A stretch of DNA of 64,000 bases from Nitrospinota bacterium (GCA_016208975.1 JACQXA010000002.1:124001-188000); one strand, 5' to 3'; counted from the stretch's first letter, positions 8,162-17,541 are shown. The notes: a model not told the origin generated them from the letters alone. Made by a program: numbers and translations.

Positions 8162-8710
8162 TTATTCAGGCAGATGGCTTTTGTCCAACTGCGCCAGCCT
8201 GGGCGCCTTGGCGTCTTTCTCCGACACCACGGGGTTTTGCGACGGCCATTGAACGCCTATGTCTCCATCGTTCCAGAAAATGGAATGCTCGGCCCGGGAG
8301 CTGTAATAGTCGTCGCATTTGTAGGCCACCAGCGCCCGCTTGCTTAACACATAATATCCGTGGGCGAAACCGGGGGGTATATAAACCTGCCGCCGGTTTT
8401 CCGCCGATAAAATCACGGACGCCCATTTGCCGAAGGTGGGCGAGCCTTTCCGTATGTCCACCGCCACGTCGAACACTTCGCCGTAAAGGGCGTAAACCAG
8501 CTTTGCCTGGGGGTTGGGGAATTGATAGTGGAGCCCGCGCAGGACGCCCCGTTTGGAGAAGGCCACGTTGTCCTGCACGAAATGGCCGATGGCCCCGGCG
8601 GCGGTGTATCTTTGCTCCTGCCAGGTTTCCATGAAGAATCCCCGGCTGTCGCCAAAAACGTCCGGCTCGAAAATTTTTATCCCGTCCAGCCCCGCCTCAA
8701 GAATCTTCAC
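8162..8710 (-). CDS. rfbC: dTDP-4-dehydrorhamnose 3,5-epimerase
   Basis: 182 aa cupin-fold enzyme that epimerises C3 and C5 of dTDP-4-keto-6-deoxyglucose. The conserved catalytic His61 sits in [10 protein letters not shown] and Tyr130 in [11 protein letters not shown]. The substrate-loop motif [13 protein letters not shown] (111-123) is intact and the length is standard. Its first 14 bases overlap the end of rfbA, indicating translational coupling within the operon. Confidence 0.94.
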   Translation of the reverse strand: MKILEAGLDGIKIFEPDVFGDSRGFFMETWQEQRYTAAGAIGHFVQDNVAFSKRGVLRGLHYQFPNPQAKLVYALYGEVFDVAVDIRKGSPTFGKWASVILSAENRRQVYIPPGFAHGYYVLSKRALVAYKCDDYYSSRAEHSIFWNDGDIGVQWPSQNPVVSEKDAKAPRLAQLDKSHLPE

Positions 8711-9590
8711 CGGGCCACCTTTGCTGTAACAACCCCAGAAGATACCTGCCGTACCCGTTGTTGTTCATGGATTCGCCTATGGCCGTAAGATCATCGGCGC
8801 TGATGAGGCCCCGGTTGAAGGCTATCTCCTCGGGACAGCATATTTTAAGCCCCTGCCGTTTCTCTATGGTGTCCACGAAATTGGCCGCGTCCAGTAAAGC
8901 GTCGTGGGTGCCCGTGTCAAACCACGCCTGGCCCCGGCCCATCTTCTCCACAGTAAGCTCGCCGCGCTCAAGGTAAACGCGGTTTAAATCCGTTATCTCC
9001 AGCTCCCCCCGGGCCGACGGTTTCAACCCCTCGGCGGTTTCCACCACGCCGTTGTCGTAAAAATACAGCCCCGTCACCACGAAGTTCGATTTGGGCTTGG
9101 CCGGTTTTTCCTCTATGCCCACGGCGCGGCCTTTGGCGTCGAACTCTATGACCCCATACCGCTGGGGCTCGTTCACCCAATAGCCGAACACCGTGGAGCC
9201 CCGCTCCCGCGATGCGGCCCGTTTCATCATGTCCGCCAGCCCGTCACCGTAGAAAATGTTGTCACCCAATATCAGGCAACACCCTTCCCCCGCCAGGAAA
9301 TCTTTTCCTATAAGGAACGCCTGGGCTATTCCCTCCGGTTTTTCCTGGGTGGCGTAGCTTATGCGGATACCCCATTGGGAGCCGTCTTTCAGCTGGCGCT
9401 CGAACTGCGGCCGGTCCCCCGGCGTGGTGATTATGAGGATGTCGTTTATGCCGCCCAGCATCAGCACGCTGAGCGGATAGTAAATAAGCGGCTTGTCGTA
9501 AACCGGCATGAGCTGTTTGCTCACGCTTATGGTGAGGGGGAAAAGCCTTGTGCCCGTGCCCCCTGCCAGGATAATGCCTTTTGTGATCAT
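8697..9590 (-). CDS. rfbA: Glucose-1-phosphate thymidylyltransferase
   Basis: 297 aa, standard length for the short RmlA type. It makes dTDP-glucose from dTTP and glucose 1-phosphate, the committed and feedback-inhibited step. The nucleotide-binding signature [11 protein letters not shown] is at residues 10-20, followed by [20 protein letters not shown] near residue 110 supplies metal ligands, and EEKP near residue 161 binds the sugar. It is separated from rfbB by one base and overlaps rfbC. Confidence 0.95.
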   Translation of the reverse strand: MITKGIILAGGTGTRLFPLTISVSKQLMPVYDKPLIYYPLSVLMLGGINDILIITTPGDRPQFERQLKDGSQWGIRISYATQEKPEGIAQAFLIGKDFLAGEGCCLILGDNIFYGDGLADMMKRAASRERGSTVFGYWVNEPQRYGVIEFDAKGRAVGIEEKPAKPKSNFVVTGLYFYDNGVVETAEGLKPSARGELEITDLNRVYLERGELTVEKMGRGQAWFDTGTHDALLDAANFVDTIEKRQGLKICCPEEIAFNRGLISADDLTAIGESMNNNGYGRYLLGLLQQRWPGEDS

Positions 9591-9591
9591 T

Positions 9592-10656
9592 TTATTTTCC
9601 GCTTACGCCCAGCCGCTCGCCTTTATATGTTTCCCTGGTCACCGCGGCCACCCATTCCTCGTTATCGAGATACCATTGTACGGTTTTCCGCAGACCGGCG
9701 GGAAAGGTTTCCGACGGGCGCCAGCCCAGCTCTTTTTCTATCTTTCCGGCGTTTATGGCGTAACGGCGGTCATGACCGGGCCTGTCCTGAACGAAGGTTA
9801 TCAGCTTTTCGTGAGGCCTGTGGGGCGATTGCGGGAAAAGCTCGTCCATGATGGCGCATATCATCTTCACAACGTCCATGTTCTTCATCTCCGCCCCGCC
9901 GCCGATGTTGTATGTCTCCCCTGCCCGGCCCTTTTCCATCACAAGCCTTATGGCTTCGCAATGGTCTTTCACGTACAGCCAGTCCCGCACGTTCTGCCCG
10001 TCCCCATATACCGGCATGGGCTCGCCCCTGCGGGCCTTGCTTATCAGGAGCGGGATGAGCTTTTCGGGAAACTGGTACGGGCCATAGTTATTTGAGCAAT
10101 TGGTGATGTTCACCGGCAGGCCGTAAGTGTGATGATACGCCCGCGCCAAATGGTCCGAAGCGGCCTTGGAGGCGGCGTAAGGGGAATTGGGGGCATAAGG
10201 GGTTTTCTCGGTGAACCGCTCATCGCCGGGCCCCAGGGAGCCGTAAACCTCGTCCGTGGACACATGGACAAACTTGAACCCGTCCCTTTTAGCTCCCGAT
10301 AGCGTGGAATAATAACCCCTCACCGCCTCTAATAGCTCGAACATGCCGTTTACGTTGGTTGATATGAAGTCTCCGGGGGAATCTATGGATCTGTCCACAT
10401 GGGACTCGGCGGCGAAATTTACAATGTGATCCGGAGCGTGTTCCGTCAGTAGCGTTTTCACCAGCGCCCGGTCCCGGATGTCGCCATGGATGAAAATGTG
10501 GTTGGGATTTTTTTCCAGCGGCTTGAGGGTTTCCAGATGCCCGGCGTAGGTTAGCGCGTCCAGATTCACAACGCGGTACTGGCCGCCCGGAGTGAGGGCT
10601 ATTGAAAAGTTGCCGCCAATAAACCCGGCTCCTCCAGTCACAAGAACCGTTTTCAT
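9592..10656 (-). CDS. rfbB: dTDP-glucose 4,6-dehydratase
   Basis: 354 aa extended SDR, first gene of rfb[14 protein letters not shown] lies at residues 7-16, the catalytic triad stretch STDEVYG at 133-139, and Tyr160/Lys164 in [31 protein letters not shown] is typical RmlB. I took the ATG at 10654-10656 because it gives the canonical MKTVLVTGG start; an upstream in-frame extension of 31 residues resembles no RmlB. The product feeds rfbC and rfbD, and the 4-keto intermediate could also feed the nearby aminotransferases. Confidence 0.95.
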   Translation of the reverse strand: MKTVLVTGGAGFIGGNFSIALTPGGQYRVVNLDALTYAGHLETLKPLEKNPNHIFIHGDIRDRALVKTLLTEHAPDHIVNFAAESHVDRSIDSPGDFISTNVNGMFELLEAVRGYYSTLSGAKRDGFKFVHVSTDEVYGSLGPGDERFTEKTPYAPNSPYAASKAASDHLARAYHHTYGLPVNITNCSNNYGPYQFPEKLIPLLISKARRGEPMPVYGDGQNVRDWLYVKDHCEAIRLVMEKGRAGETYNIGGGAEMKNMDVVKMICAIMDELFPQSPHRPHEKLITFVQDRPGHDRRYAINAGKIEKELGWRPSETFPAGLRKTVQWYLDNEEWVAAVTRETYKGERLGVSGK

Positions 10657-10771
10657 TATTCCGCTCTGCTGGGCTCCATGGTTATGTTTTTTCCGGCTCG
10701 ATACAATATGGTTTAGTGAACCGCCAAAATCAAGCCTTATGCCAGCCATTTTGCCAGCAAATTGGACATGC

Positions 10772-10799
10772 CCTATAAAATCCTAATGTAACTTTTCAA
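10772..10799 (-). promoter_or_regulatory. Candidate sigma-70 promoter for rfbBACD
   Basis: Reading the minus strand, TTGAAA (10794-10799) is followed after 16 bases by TATAGG (10772-10777). It is about 115 bp upstream of the rfbB ATG in a locally AT-rich stretch. Boxes match at 5/6 and 4/6 positions. Confidence 0.35.
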
Positions 10800-10979
10800 G
10801 TTCCGTTATCAAAATCCTGATTTATCGCGGGCTATTTTCTTTGTTAGGGGTATAAGTAGAAACTATGTGCACCTTTCCATGGTTACAGCCTGGAATGGCG
10901 TTTGGAGCATAGTCCGGTTATTTCCCTGCAATTCCGCTCTTTTCCTTCCCAATGAAACATTGGGTCATCACCGGTTCCG

Positions 10980-11045
10980 GTTTGAAGTGTTTTATCTTTC
11001 TTTTATCTTACTTTTAAATCTTTTAATGCTTTTAGATGTTTAGAC
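10980..11045. other. AT-rich segment next to the iterons, possible unwinding region
   Basis: A stretch dominated by TTTTATC/TTTTAAATC-like runs in an otherwise GC-rich window, just upstream of the iteron array. Another AT-rich block lies between the two iteron clusters at about 11300-11340. Iteron origins need an easily melted segment beside the repeats. No convincing DnaA box was found by eye. Confidence 0.4.
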
Positions 11046-11097
11046 AGCCGTAACGCAAGCTTATTTAATGCGTTGAAAGGGCTTGGGGCGCCAGATG

Positions 11098-11251
11098 TTC
11101 TACGAAAGGCGCCCATATATTCTACGTAAGGTTACCGTTCCTTCTACGTGAGGCGCCCTTATGTTCTACGAAAGGTGTACGTTTTCAATATGTAAGGGCG
11201 CCATGGCTTCTACGTAGGGAGAACATATCTTCTATGAAACGCCGGAGGTGT
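11098..11251 (+). repeat. Seven iterons at 22-bp period (origin of replication)
   Basis: Repeats begin at 11098, 11120, 11142, 11164, 11186, 11208 and 11230, exactly 22 bp apart. The consensus is TTCTACGWAAGG followed by either GCGCCC or TGTAC; the copies at 11186 and 11230 are degenerate but in register. Two-helical-turn spacing places all copies on one DNA face, as in Rep_3 (pSC101/R6K/RK2-type) origins. They precede the Rep gene and share its orientation. This is the oriV candidate, with the AT-rich flank as unwinding region. Confidence 0.85.
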
Positions 11252-11385
11252 ACATAAATTCTAAGATCCCGGGACGCTGTAATGGAAAGATAACCCTGCA
11301 TTGCCCAATTATAGCTCTAATAGCTATTAAATCAGGCGTTATAGTGAAAGACCGGCCAGGTTTAATAATCCTCTTTAACGCCCGT

Positions 11386-11444
11386 TTCAACGATAGGCGC
11401 CCGTTTTTTCTATGGAAAGGCGCCCATTCTTTCTATGTCAAGCC
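11386..11444 (+). repeat. Second cluster of three iterons
   Basis: Three more copies of the same repeat start at 11386 (TTCAACGATAGGCGCCC), 11408 (TTCTATGGAAAGGCGCCC) and 11431 (TTCTATGTCAAGCC). The spacing is 22 then 23 bp, the extra base being an inserted G in the second copy. A 130-bp AT-rich gap separates them from the main array. Such secondary clusters often serve copy-number control (handcuffing) or incompatibility; here that is inference. Confidence 0.75.
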
Positions 11445-11584
11445 GGGTTGGAGCAAAAGAAAATCCTGAAAAGCATGAAAAACATGGGGAATTTGCTAAA
11501 CATGGCATACATGGCATACCTGAAAAACCTGAAACGGTAGAAAAAATGGGCGCCTTTGAAAACCCTTGGGGAAAAGGAAATGTT

Positions 11585-11628
11585 GGTGTACATTTTTAAT
11601 TGACTTCGTACACCATAAAAATTAAAGT
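11585..11628 (+). promoter_or_regulatory. rep promoter with overlapping inverted repeat operator
   Basis: A promoter-like TTGACT (11600-11605), 17-bp spacer and TAAAGT (11623-11628) is straddled by GGTGTAC (11585-11591) and GTACACC (11608-11614), a perfect 7-bp inverted repeat. GGTGTAC also ends the iterons at 11164 and 11230. Inverted iteron halves over the rep promoter are the usual Rep-dimer autorepression site of Rep_3 plasmids. Confidence 0.6.
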
Positions 11629-11718
11629 TATATCCGGTTGGTTGGTGGAAGGAACTTTTTAAAGCGGCGCCTGGCCGTTTATATTGCGGTTCCGGTTATC
11701 TTGAAGGGGGTTAATGCC

Positions 11719-13095
11719 GTGGCTTCCGGCGCGAAGAAGATAGAAGACACAAAACCCATAAAGGCCCACAGTTCGGCCATTCAGGTCACACACAAGCTCA
11801 CGCTGGTGCAACACAAGGCGTGGCTGGTGCTGTTGCGCAACGCCTATCACGAGCTGGCCAACAACAATATCAAAAAGCACAAGATGCGCATGCAGGAGCT
11901 GGCGCTTTACCTGGGCTACACCAACAACCGTAACGACAAATACCTCAAAAACGTCCTGGAAGAGCTTGTGGACACGAAAGTGGCCTGGAACGTCTTCGAC
12001 AAGGACGGTGAAGACGAATGGGGCGTGGCGGCCATGCTGGCCGGTTGCAAGGTGAAAAAAGGGGTGGTGGAGTACGACTACTCCTCGTTCCTGCGAGAGA
12101 AGCTTTACAACCCCAAGATGTTCGCCCTGCTCAACCTGAAGATCCTCAACAAGTTCCGCAGTAAATATGCGCTGGCCATATACAACCTTTGTAAAGACTA
12201 TGTGGGCGCCGGCCAGGCGCCGCTGGTGGGGCTGGACAAGTTCCGCGAGTTTGTGGGGCTGGACACGGGCGAGTACACCGATTTTAAGAGCATGAACCGC
12301 CGGGTGATAAAAGAGCCGTTAAAAGAGATCAACGCCCTGTCGGACATCAACGTGAAGGTGGACTACATCAAGGAAAAGCGCAAGGTTGTGGGGCTCAAAT
12401 TCATGATAAGGGCCAACCCGCAACTTTCGCTTGATATAGACTCGGTCACCGAAAAGGTCATGGGCCAGCCCTCGGAGTTCGATGAGGATATGGACGCGCC
12501 GCCAGACAAGGCCAACAGGGCCGGGGCGGTGGTGGACAGGCTTGTATCCTTCGGCGTCACGGAAAAGCAGGCCAGGAAGCTCTCGGAGAGCCACGAATAC
12601 GGTTACATCATGGAGAACCTGGACGTGGTGGAGAAACAGTGCCGCTCGGGCCGGGTGCAGAACGTGCCCGCATACACCGTGACCGCCATAAGGGAAGACT
12701 ACCGCCCCCGCAAAACCTTCATCCAGGCGGAAATGGCGGCCAAAGAGGCGGAGAAGAAAAAGGCCCGCACAAAAAAGGCCAGGGAGGAAATTTTAAAACG
12801 CCTGCTGGACGAGTTCGACGCCAAAAGCCTCGAAAAAGCGATACACGTCCTGAAACCGAAGGAGAAGGAAAAACTCCAGGGGGATTTCCTTCAACACGTA
12901 AGGGGGGAATCTTTCCTTTCCCAATACTACGCCCGCAACGGGTTCGAGAACATGGTGGTTAAAGGGGCCTATTTCGCCTTCGCCAAGGAAAGGCTGGGCA
13001 TTCCCAGGCCCGGCGCGCAATCGCTTGTGAAAATGCTGGAGTCTGCCGGATACAGGGCCACGGAGTTCAAGGAAGAGCTTTCGCTTTATGAATAA
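11719..13095 (+). CDS. rep: Rep_3-family plasmid replication initiator
   Basis: 458 aa. The first ~230 residues show the tandem winged-helix initiator layout: KAHSSAIQVTHKLTLVQHKAWLVLLRNAY, then LALYLGYTNNRNDKYLKNVLEELVDTKV, FRSKYALAIYNLCKDYV, and LDKFREFVGL with FKSMNRRVIKEPLKEIN in the second domain. Such proteins bind iterons as monomers to open the origin and as dimers to repress their own gene. The C-terminal ~220 residues are charged and less familiar. I chose GTG at 11719, eight bases after AGGGGG; the longer frame from a TTG lacks a ribosome site. It lies 275 bp downstream of the iterons. Confidence 0.88.
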   Translation: MASGAKKIEDTKPIKAHSSAIQVTHKLTLVQHKAWLVLLRNAYHELANNNIKKHKMRMQELALYLGYTNNRNDKYLKNVLEELVDTKVAWNVFDKDGEDEWGVAAMLAGCKVKKGVVEYDYSSFLREKLYNPKMFALLNLKILNKFRSKYALAIYNLCKDYVGAGQAPLVGLDKFREFVGLDTGEYTDFKSMNRRVIKEPLKEINALSDINVKVDYIKEKRKVVGLKFMIRANPQLSLDIDSVTEKVMGQPSEFDEDMDAPPDKANRAGAVVDRLVSFGVTEKQARKLSESHEYGYIMENLDVVEKQCRSGRVQNVPAYTVTAIREDYRPRKTFIQAEMAAKEAEKKKARTKKAREEILKRLLDEFDAKSLEKAIHVLKPKEKEKLQGDFLQHVRGESFLSQYYARNGFENMVVKGAYFAFAKERLGIPRPGAQSLVKMLESAGYRATEFKEELSLYE

Positions 13096-13154
13096 AGGGG
13101 TTTTCGGCTTGATTCCGGGCGTCCCTCTTTAAACCTCTCCGCCAGCGGGTCCAT

Positions 13155-14258
13155 ATGCCAAAAAAAGTCCTTTTCCTCATCCTGATGTTTCTGATACCAG
13201 TGGCGGTCTTGTCCGCCTTTCTGGAGTTTGCCGCGCCGCTCATCATCAAGACCCCCCACCTGGTTTACAAAGAATGGCCCGGCAGGCCCGTTACCTTCCA
13301 TCCGGGCATGAAACACCGCGCCGTTACGGATTATTACGACAACTGGTTCACCGCCAACCCGCTGGGGTTTAACGACACGGAACACGCCCCCGCCAAACCC
13401 GCCGGTGTGGTCAGGATACTTATCCTTGGGGATTCCTTCGTGGAGGCGCTCCAGGTTAAGCCGGAGGAAAACGCCGCCCGGGTCATGGAAAGGCTGGCAG
13501 AAGAGCGGGGAATGGCCCTGGAGGCTGTTTCCATGGGGATGTCCGGCTATGGGCAGGGCCAACAGCTTAAGACCTATGAGACCATCGGAAAAACCTTCAA
13601 CCCCGATATGGTCGTTATCTATTTTTGCGCCAACGACCTTAACGACAACATGGAGCGTCCGGAATACAGCCTGTCGCCCGATGGCAAGCTTATGGCCGTG
13701 GAAAAAGAGATTCCCGCTGAAAGCTGGAAAACCGCGCTGGTCCGGGGCCTTCTGAACCGTTTAGAATCGTACTTCATCGTAAAAGAGGTTTTCGGCAGGG
13801 GCTACCGCCTGTTTTTCGCCACCGCAGAAGAGGTTCGCGCCGCCCGGACGGCCCAGGCCGGGGTGGCTGGCGGGGGCGGGATCGACGAGGGGGCGCTGGC
13901 CCATTACGCGGAGCCGGAAAAGCTGAAATCGTTCGAGACGCTGGTGAAAAGCCTGCATGAGACGGTGACGGTGAGGGACGGCAAACCGCTGGTTGCGGCG
14001 TTGGTGTCCGCCGGGGTGGTTTCCCCATCGCTGGAGTTTGAAAAGTTTTTGGACGAAATGGAGAAGGTTTACCATGAGGCCGGAGTTGATACGCTGAATC
14101 TCCAGCGGCTTTTTGTGGAGCGGTACCGGCGGGAAAAAACCCCGCCCCATTTCGAGCGGGATGTCCATTGGAACGCCGTGGGGCATCTATGGGCCGCCGG
14201 GGCCATTCTGGAGCGGGTGGAAAAACAATTGGGCGCAAAGGGGGTTAAAAATGGTTGA
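13155..14258 (+). CDS. SGNH/GDSL hydrolase-fold protein with N-terminal membrane anchor
   Basis: 367 aa. An N-terminal hydrophobic helix (about residues 4-30) anchors it or directs export. The SGNH blocks are complete: LGDSF with Ser94, MSGYGQGQQL (Gly block), FCANDLND with Asn160, and DVHWN with Asp336/His338. In polysaccharide clusters such proteins act as O-acetyltransferases or esterases on the periplasmic side, for example AlgX/AlgJ-like; the exact reaction is not predictable. It lies between rep and a run of sugar genes, and its stop overlaps the next gene (ATGGTTGA). Confidence 0.8.
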   Translation: MPKKVLFLILMFLIPVAVLSAFLEFAAPLIIKTPHLVYKEWPGRPVTFHPGMKHRAVTDYYDNWFTANPLGFNDTEHAPAKPAGVVRILILGDSFVEALQVKPEENAARVMERLAEERGMALEAVSMGMSGYGQGQQLKTYETIGKTFNPDMVVIYFCANDLNDNMERPEYSLSPDGKLMAVEKEIPAESWKTALVRGLLNRLESYFIVKEVFGRGYRLFFATAEEVRAARTAQAGVAGGGGIDEGALAHYAEPEKLKSFETLVKSLHETVTVRDGKPLVAALVSAGVVSPSLEFEKFLDEMEKVYHEAGVDTLNLQRLFVERYRREKTPPHFERDVHWNAVGHLWAAGAILERVEKQLGAKGVKNG

Positions 14259-14631
14259 AACCGGGGGAAGGCTGATATTCGTGTATAACGCCGGGTCATC
14301 GCTGTTCGACAAGATAACCGATTTCACCCACAAGATCATCTCTCCGGCCACATACAGCTGTAACTTGTGCATGATCACTTTCGATTCGCTGGGCATGAAA
14401 AAAGAGTGGGCCGATTTTATTAAAACCCTCTCCCCTCCCCCGGTTTTCCTGCATAAAGACGAGTTCGCGGAAAAATACCCCGCCCTGGCCCAGGGGCCTT
14501 TCCCGGCGGTGTTTCTGGAGAAGGAGGGACAGTTGGGCCTTTGGATCACCCCCGCCGAGATCGCCTCCGCCGGTGAGGTGGACGGGCTGAAAAAGCTGGT
14601 TTTGGAAAAAACCGGAATGCCCGGGAAATGA
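14251..14631 (+). CDS. Uncharacterised small protein with CNLC motif
   Basis: 126 aa, no signal peptide or membrane segment. It starts RLIFVYNAGSSLFDKITDFTHKIISP and has a Cys37-x-x-Cys40 pair (TYSCNLCMITF), then MKKEWADFI. The pattern is of a conserved family often found as an orphan. The CxxC and size resemble a thioredoxin-like fold, but the motif is followed by no recognisable cis-proline signature, so no redox role is claimed. It overlaps the upstream SGNH gene by 8 bp, implying co-translation. Confidence 0.7.
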   Translation: MVETGGRLIFVYNAGSSLFDKITDFTHKIISPATYSCNLCMITFDSLGMKKEWADFIKTLSPPPVFLHKDEFAEKYPALAQGPFPAVFLEKEGQLGLWITPAEIASAGEVDGLKKLVLEKTGMPGK

Positions 14632-14717
14632 AAGAAAAATGTTATGCCCCGGACGCCGGGGGATATAAACTATAAGCCTTTTGATAAATCCGATTCGAGA
14701 CAGCCAGACATTAAACT

Positions 14718-15734
14718 ATGAGCGGTGAAAAGATACTGGTTACCGGCGCGGCTGGTTTTATAGGGTTCCATCTCTCCCTGCGGCTTATGCGGGAGGGTAA
14801 ATCCGTAACCGGGCTGGACAACCTTAACGATTATTACGACGTTAACCTTAAAAACGCCCGGCTGGCCATCCTTCAAAAGGAGCCCGGCTTTTCGTTCGTA
14901 AAGCTCTCCCTGGAAGACCGGGAGGGCATGGCGAAGCTATTCGCGGAAAACCGGTTCCACACGGTGGTGAACCTGGCGGCGCAAGCCGGGGTGCGCTATT
15001 CGCTGGAAAACCCGCTGGCGTATATAGACTCCAACGTGGTGGGTTTCGCCAACATCCTTGAGGGGTGCAGGCATGGCGGGGTAAACCATCTTGTTTACGC
15101 CTCCTCCAGCTCCGTTTACGGTGCAAACAAGACCATCCCCTTCTCCGAGCGGCATAATGTGGACCATCCCATGTCCCTGTACGCCGCCACCAAGAAGGCC
15201 AACGAGCTTATGGCCCACACCTACAGCTCCCTTTATAACCTGCCCACCACTGGCCTGCGGTTCTTCACGGTTTACGGCCCCTGGGGCCGGCCGGACATGG
15301 CGCTGTTCAAGTTCACCAAGGCCATACTGGAAGGCAAGCCCATAGACGTTTACAACCATGGCGACATGCGGCGTGATTTTACATATATTGACGACATTGT
15401 GGACGGCGTGGCCCGCGTGATAAGCCTGGCCGCTGAAAAAGACCCCGGCTGGGACGGGGCCGCTCCCGTGCCGGACAGAAGCTACGCCCCGTTCCGGGTT
15501 TACAATATCGGCAACAACCATTCCGAGGACCTCCTGCGGATGATCAGCATCCTGGAGGAGCATTTGGGAAAGAAAGCGGAGAAAAACTTCATGCCCATGC
15601 AACCGGGGGACGTGAAGGAAACCTCCGCCAATATAGATTCGCTAAAGGCGGATTTCGGGTTTAAACCCGCCACGCTCATCGAGCAGGGAATCCCCCGGTT
15701 CGTAGAGTGGTACAGGCAATATTACAAGGCATAA
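14718..15734 (+). CDS. UDP-glucuronate 4-epimerase-like SDR
   Basis: 338 aa extended SDR. It has TGAAGFIG (9-16), the LDNLNDYYDVNLK stretch typical of UDP-glucuronate 4-epimerases (CapI/GalA type), YASSSSVYG (127-135), Tyr155/Lys159 in SLYAATKK, and TGLRFFTVYGPWGRPDMA. It would interconvert UDP-GlcA and UDP-GalA for surface polysaccharide. It is followed after 21 bp by an aminotransferase gene, suggesting one transcript through gmhA. Confidence 0.85.
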   Translation: MSGEKILVTGAAGFIGFHLSLRLMREGKSVTGLDNLNDYYDVNLKNARLAILQKEPGFSFVKLSLEDREGMAKLFAENRFHTVVNLAAQAGVRYSLENPLAYIDSNVVGFANILEGCRHGGVNHLVYASSSSVYGANKTIPFSERHNVDHPMSLYAATKKANELMAHTYSSLYNLPTTGLRFFTVYGPWGRPDMALFKFTKAILEGKPIDVYNHGDMRRDFTYIDDIVDGVARVISLAAEKDPGWDGAAPVPDRSYAPFRVYNIGNNHSEDLLRMISILEEHLGKKAEKNFMPMQPGDVKETSANIDSLKADFGFKPATLIEQGIPRFVEWYRQYYKA

Positions 15735-15755
15735 GGCTGTAAGTGACGAAAGGCC

Positions 15756-16877
15756 ATGAAAATACCCTTCATTGATTTAAAATCGCAATACGCACTGATA
15801 AAAGACGAGGTGGCGGCGGGGATCGAAAAGGTCCTGGAGAGCGGCCAATACATAATGGGGCCGGAAATCGGCGCCCTGGAAAAGGAGCTTTCGGCTTTCA
15901 CCGGGGTCAAACACGCCATAACTTGCTCCTCCGGCACCGATGCGCTGGTGATGGCCCTGATGGCCAAGGGAATTGGCGCCGGTGACGCGGTGTTCACAAC
16001 GCCGTTCACATTTGTCGCCACCGCCGAGGCGGCGGCCCTGCTGGGGGCCACACCGGTGTTTGTGGACATCGAGGAGGAAACTTTCAACATAAGCCCCGAA
16101 CTGCTTAAAAAAGCCGTGGAGCGCACCAGGATCGAGGGAAGGTTAAGGCCCGCCTGCGTTATCCCTGTGGACCTTTTCGGCCTTCCCGCCGATTACGATG
16201 CGATAATGGAAATCGCCGGGGAATCGGGCCTTTTCGTGCTGGAAGACGCCGCGCAGTCGTTCGGGGGTGAATACAAGGGGAAAAAAGCCGGGGCCATGGG
16301 GCATTGCGCCGCCACAAGTTTCTTTCCCGCAAAACCGCTGGGCTGTTATGGCGACGGCGGCGCTATTTTCACGGACGATGATGAATTGGCCGACCGGTTG
16401 AGATCAATCCGTGTCCACGGCCAGGGCAAAGACAAATACGAAAACGTAAGGGTTGGCCTGAACGGCCGGCTGGACACGTTGCAGGCGGCCATCCTTTCCC
16501 CGAAACTGCGCCTGCTTGCAGGTGAGATAGAAAAACGCCAGCAGGTGGCGCAGAAGTACGCCAAAGGGCTTTTGGGATATGCGAAAACCCCGGAAATCCC
16601 CGAAGGCTACGTGAGCGCGTGGGCGCAATACACCATAGTCACAGAACGGCGTGAAAAGCTGAAAGAGGCTTTGGGCGCGGCCGGTGTGCCCACGGCGGTG
16701 TATTATCCAATCCCTCTTCATCTGCAAAAGGCGTTTGAGGGGCTTGGGCACAAGAAAGGGGATTACCCCGCCTCCGAATGGGCCGCGGACAGGGTGATAA
16801 GCCTGCCCATGGGCCCGTATCTTGCCCTTGAGCAACAGGATTACATAATCACAGCAGTGCGGGAGGCGCTGGCCTGA
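15756..16877 (+). CDS. DegT/DnrJ/EryC1-family sugar aminotransferase
   Basis: 373 aa PLP enzyme, full length. The N-terminus is IPFIDLKSQY; SSGTDALVMAL (58-68) forms the phosphate-binding loop, EDAAQSFGG has Asp164 against the pyridine nitrogen, and Lys193 in FFPAKPLGCYGDGG is the Schiff-base lysine. It converts a keto nucleotide sugar into an amino sugar; the 4-keto products of the CapD-type or RfbB dehydratase are candidates. Its TGA overlaps the gmhA ATG by one base. Confidence 0.88.
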   Translation: MKIPFIDLKSQYALIKDEVAAGIEKVLESGQYIMGPEIGALEKELSAFTGVKHAITCSSGTDALVMALMAKGIGAGDAVFTTPFTFVATAEAAALLGATPVFVDIEEETFNISPELLKKAVERTRIEGRLRPACVIPVDLFGLPADYDAIMEIAGESGLFVLEDAAQSFGGEYKGKKAGAMGHCAATSFFPAKPLGCYGDGGAIFTDDDELADRLRSIRVHGQGKDKYENVRVGLNGRLDTLQAAILSPKLRLLAGEIEKRQQVAQKYAKGLLGYAKTPEIPEGYVSAWAQYTIVTERREKLKEALGAAGVPTAVYYPIPLHLQKAFEGLGHKKGDYPASEWAADRVISLPMGPYLALEQQDYIITAVREALA

Positions 16878-17467
16878 TGACCAGTCACGGCGACAGGCTG
16901 AAAAGCGCGCTTACGGCCTCCATCGAGGCCAAAAAGAGCCTGTTGGCGGATGAAAGCCGGATAGCGGCTTTCGACAAGGCGGCGGAAGCAGTTGTGGCCG
17001 CGTATAAACAGGGCAACCGGCTGTATATCGCCGGTAACGGAGGCTCCGCGGCGGACGCGCAACACCTGGCGGCGGAGTTTGTGTGCCGTCTATCGGCGGA
17101 CCGCCCTGCCCTGCCCGCCGAAGCGCTCAGCACCGATACGTCCACCCTTACCGCCATCGGCAACGATTACGGGTTCGACCAGATATTTTCAAGGCAGATT
17201 GAGGCGAAAGCGAAACCGGGGGATGTTTTCCTGGCGATCTCAACATCCGGCAATTCCCCAAACATACTTCTGGCGCTGAAAAAATGCCGTGAAAAAGGGA
17301 TAGGGTCCATACTGTTCACCGGCAGGAACGGCGGCGCGGCTAAAGGCCTGGCGGACCATTGCGTCATAGCCTATGGTGACTCATCCAACATCATCCAGGA
17401 ACAGCATATCGTAATGGCTCACACCCTTTGCTCATGCGTGGAGGACGCCCTTTTCAGGGATGCCTAG
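16877..17467 (+). CDS. gmhA: Phosphoheptose isomerase-like SIS protein
   Basis: 196 aa, typical GmhA length. It shows YIAGNGGSAADAQHLAAEFVCRL (phosphate-binding SIS loop), LTAIGNDYGFDQIFSRQIEA, AISTSGNSPNILLAL, and EQHIVMAHTLCSCVE at the C-terminus, all GmhA landmarks. The known reaction is sedoheptulose 7-phosphate to D-glycero-D-manno-heptose 7-phosphate, the entry to ADP- or GDP-heptose. A second SIS protein is at 39074, beside a nucleotidyltransferase-kinase, so this one could serve the core heptose or work with that distant module. Confidence 0.88.
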   Translation: MTSHGDRLKSALTASIEAKKSLLADESRIAAFDKAAEAVVAAYKQGNRLYIAGNGGSAADAQHLAAEFVCRLSADRPALPAEALSTDTSTLTAIGNDYGFDQIFSRQIEAKAKPGDVFLAISTSGNSPNILLALKKCREKGIGSILFTGRNGGAAKGLADHCVIAYGDSSNIIQEQHIVMAHTLCSCVEDALFRDA

Positions 17468-17541
17468 GCGGCAAATCAAAGCTCCCCTCCCCGCCGTTCG
17501 CTTAATCCATCAATAGCAAGTGGGCCCCCTCCCCGGTGGTG

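Noticed and set aside
11098-11444. CRISPR array
   Set aside because: The units are 22 bp with no unique spacers of regular length, are partly degenerate and lie beside a Rep gene with no cas genes; iterons explain them.
11248-11469. Possible small gene within the origin
   Set aside because: It is made of iterons and the AT-rich spacer; repeats explain the sequence.
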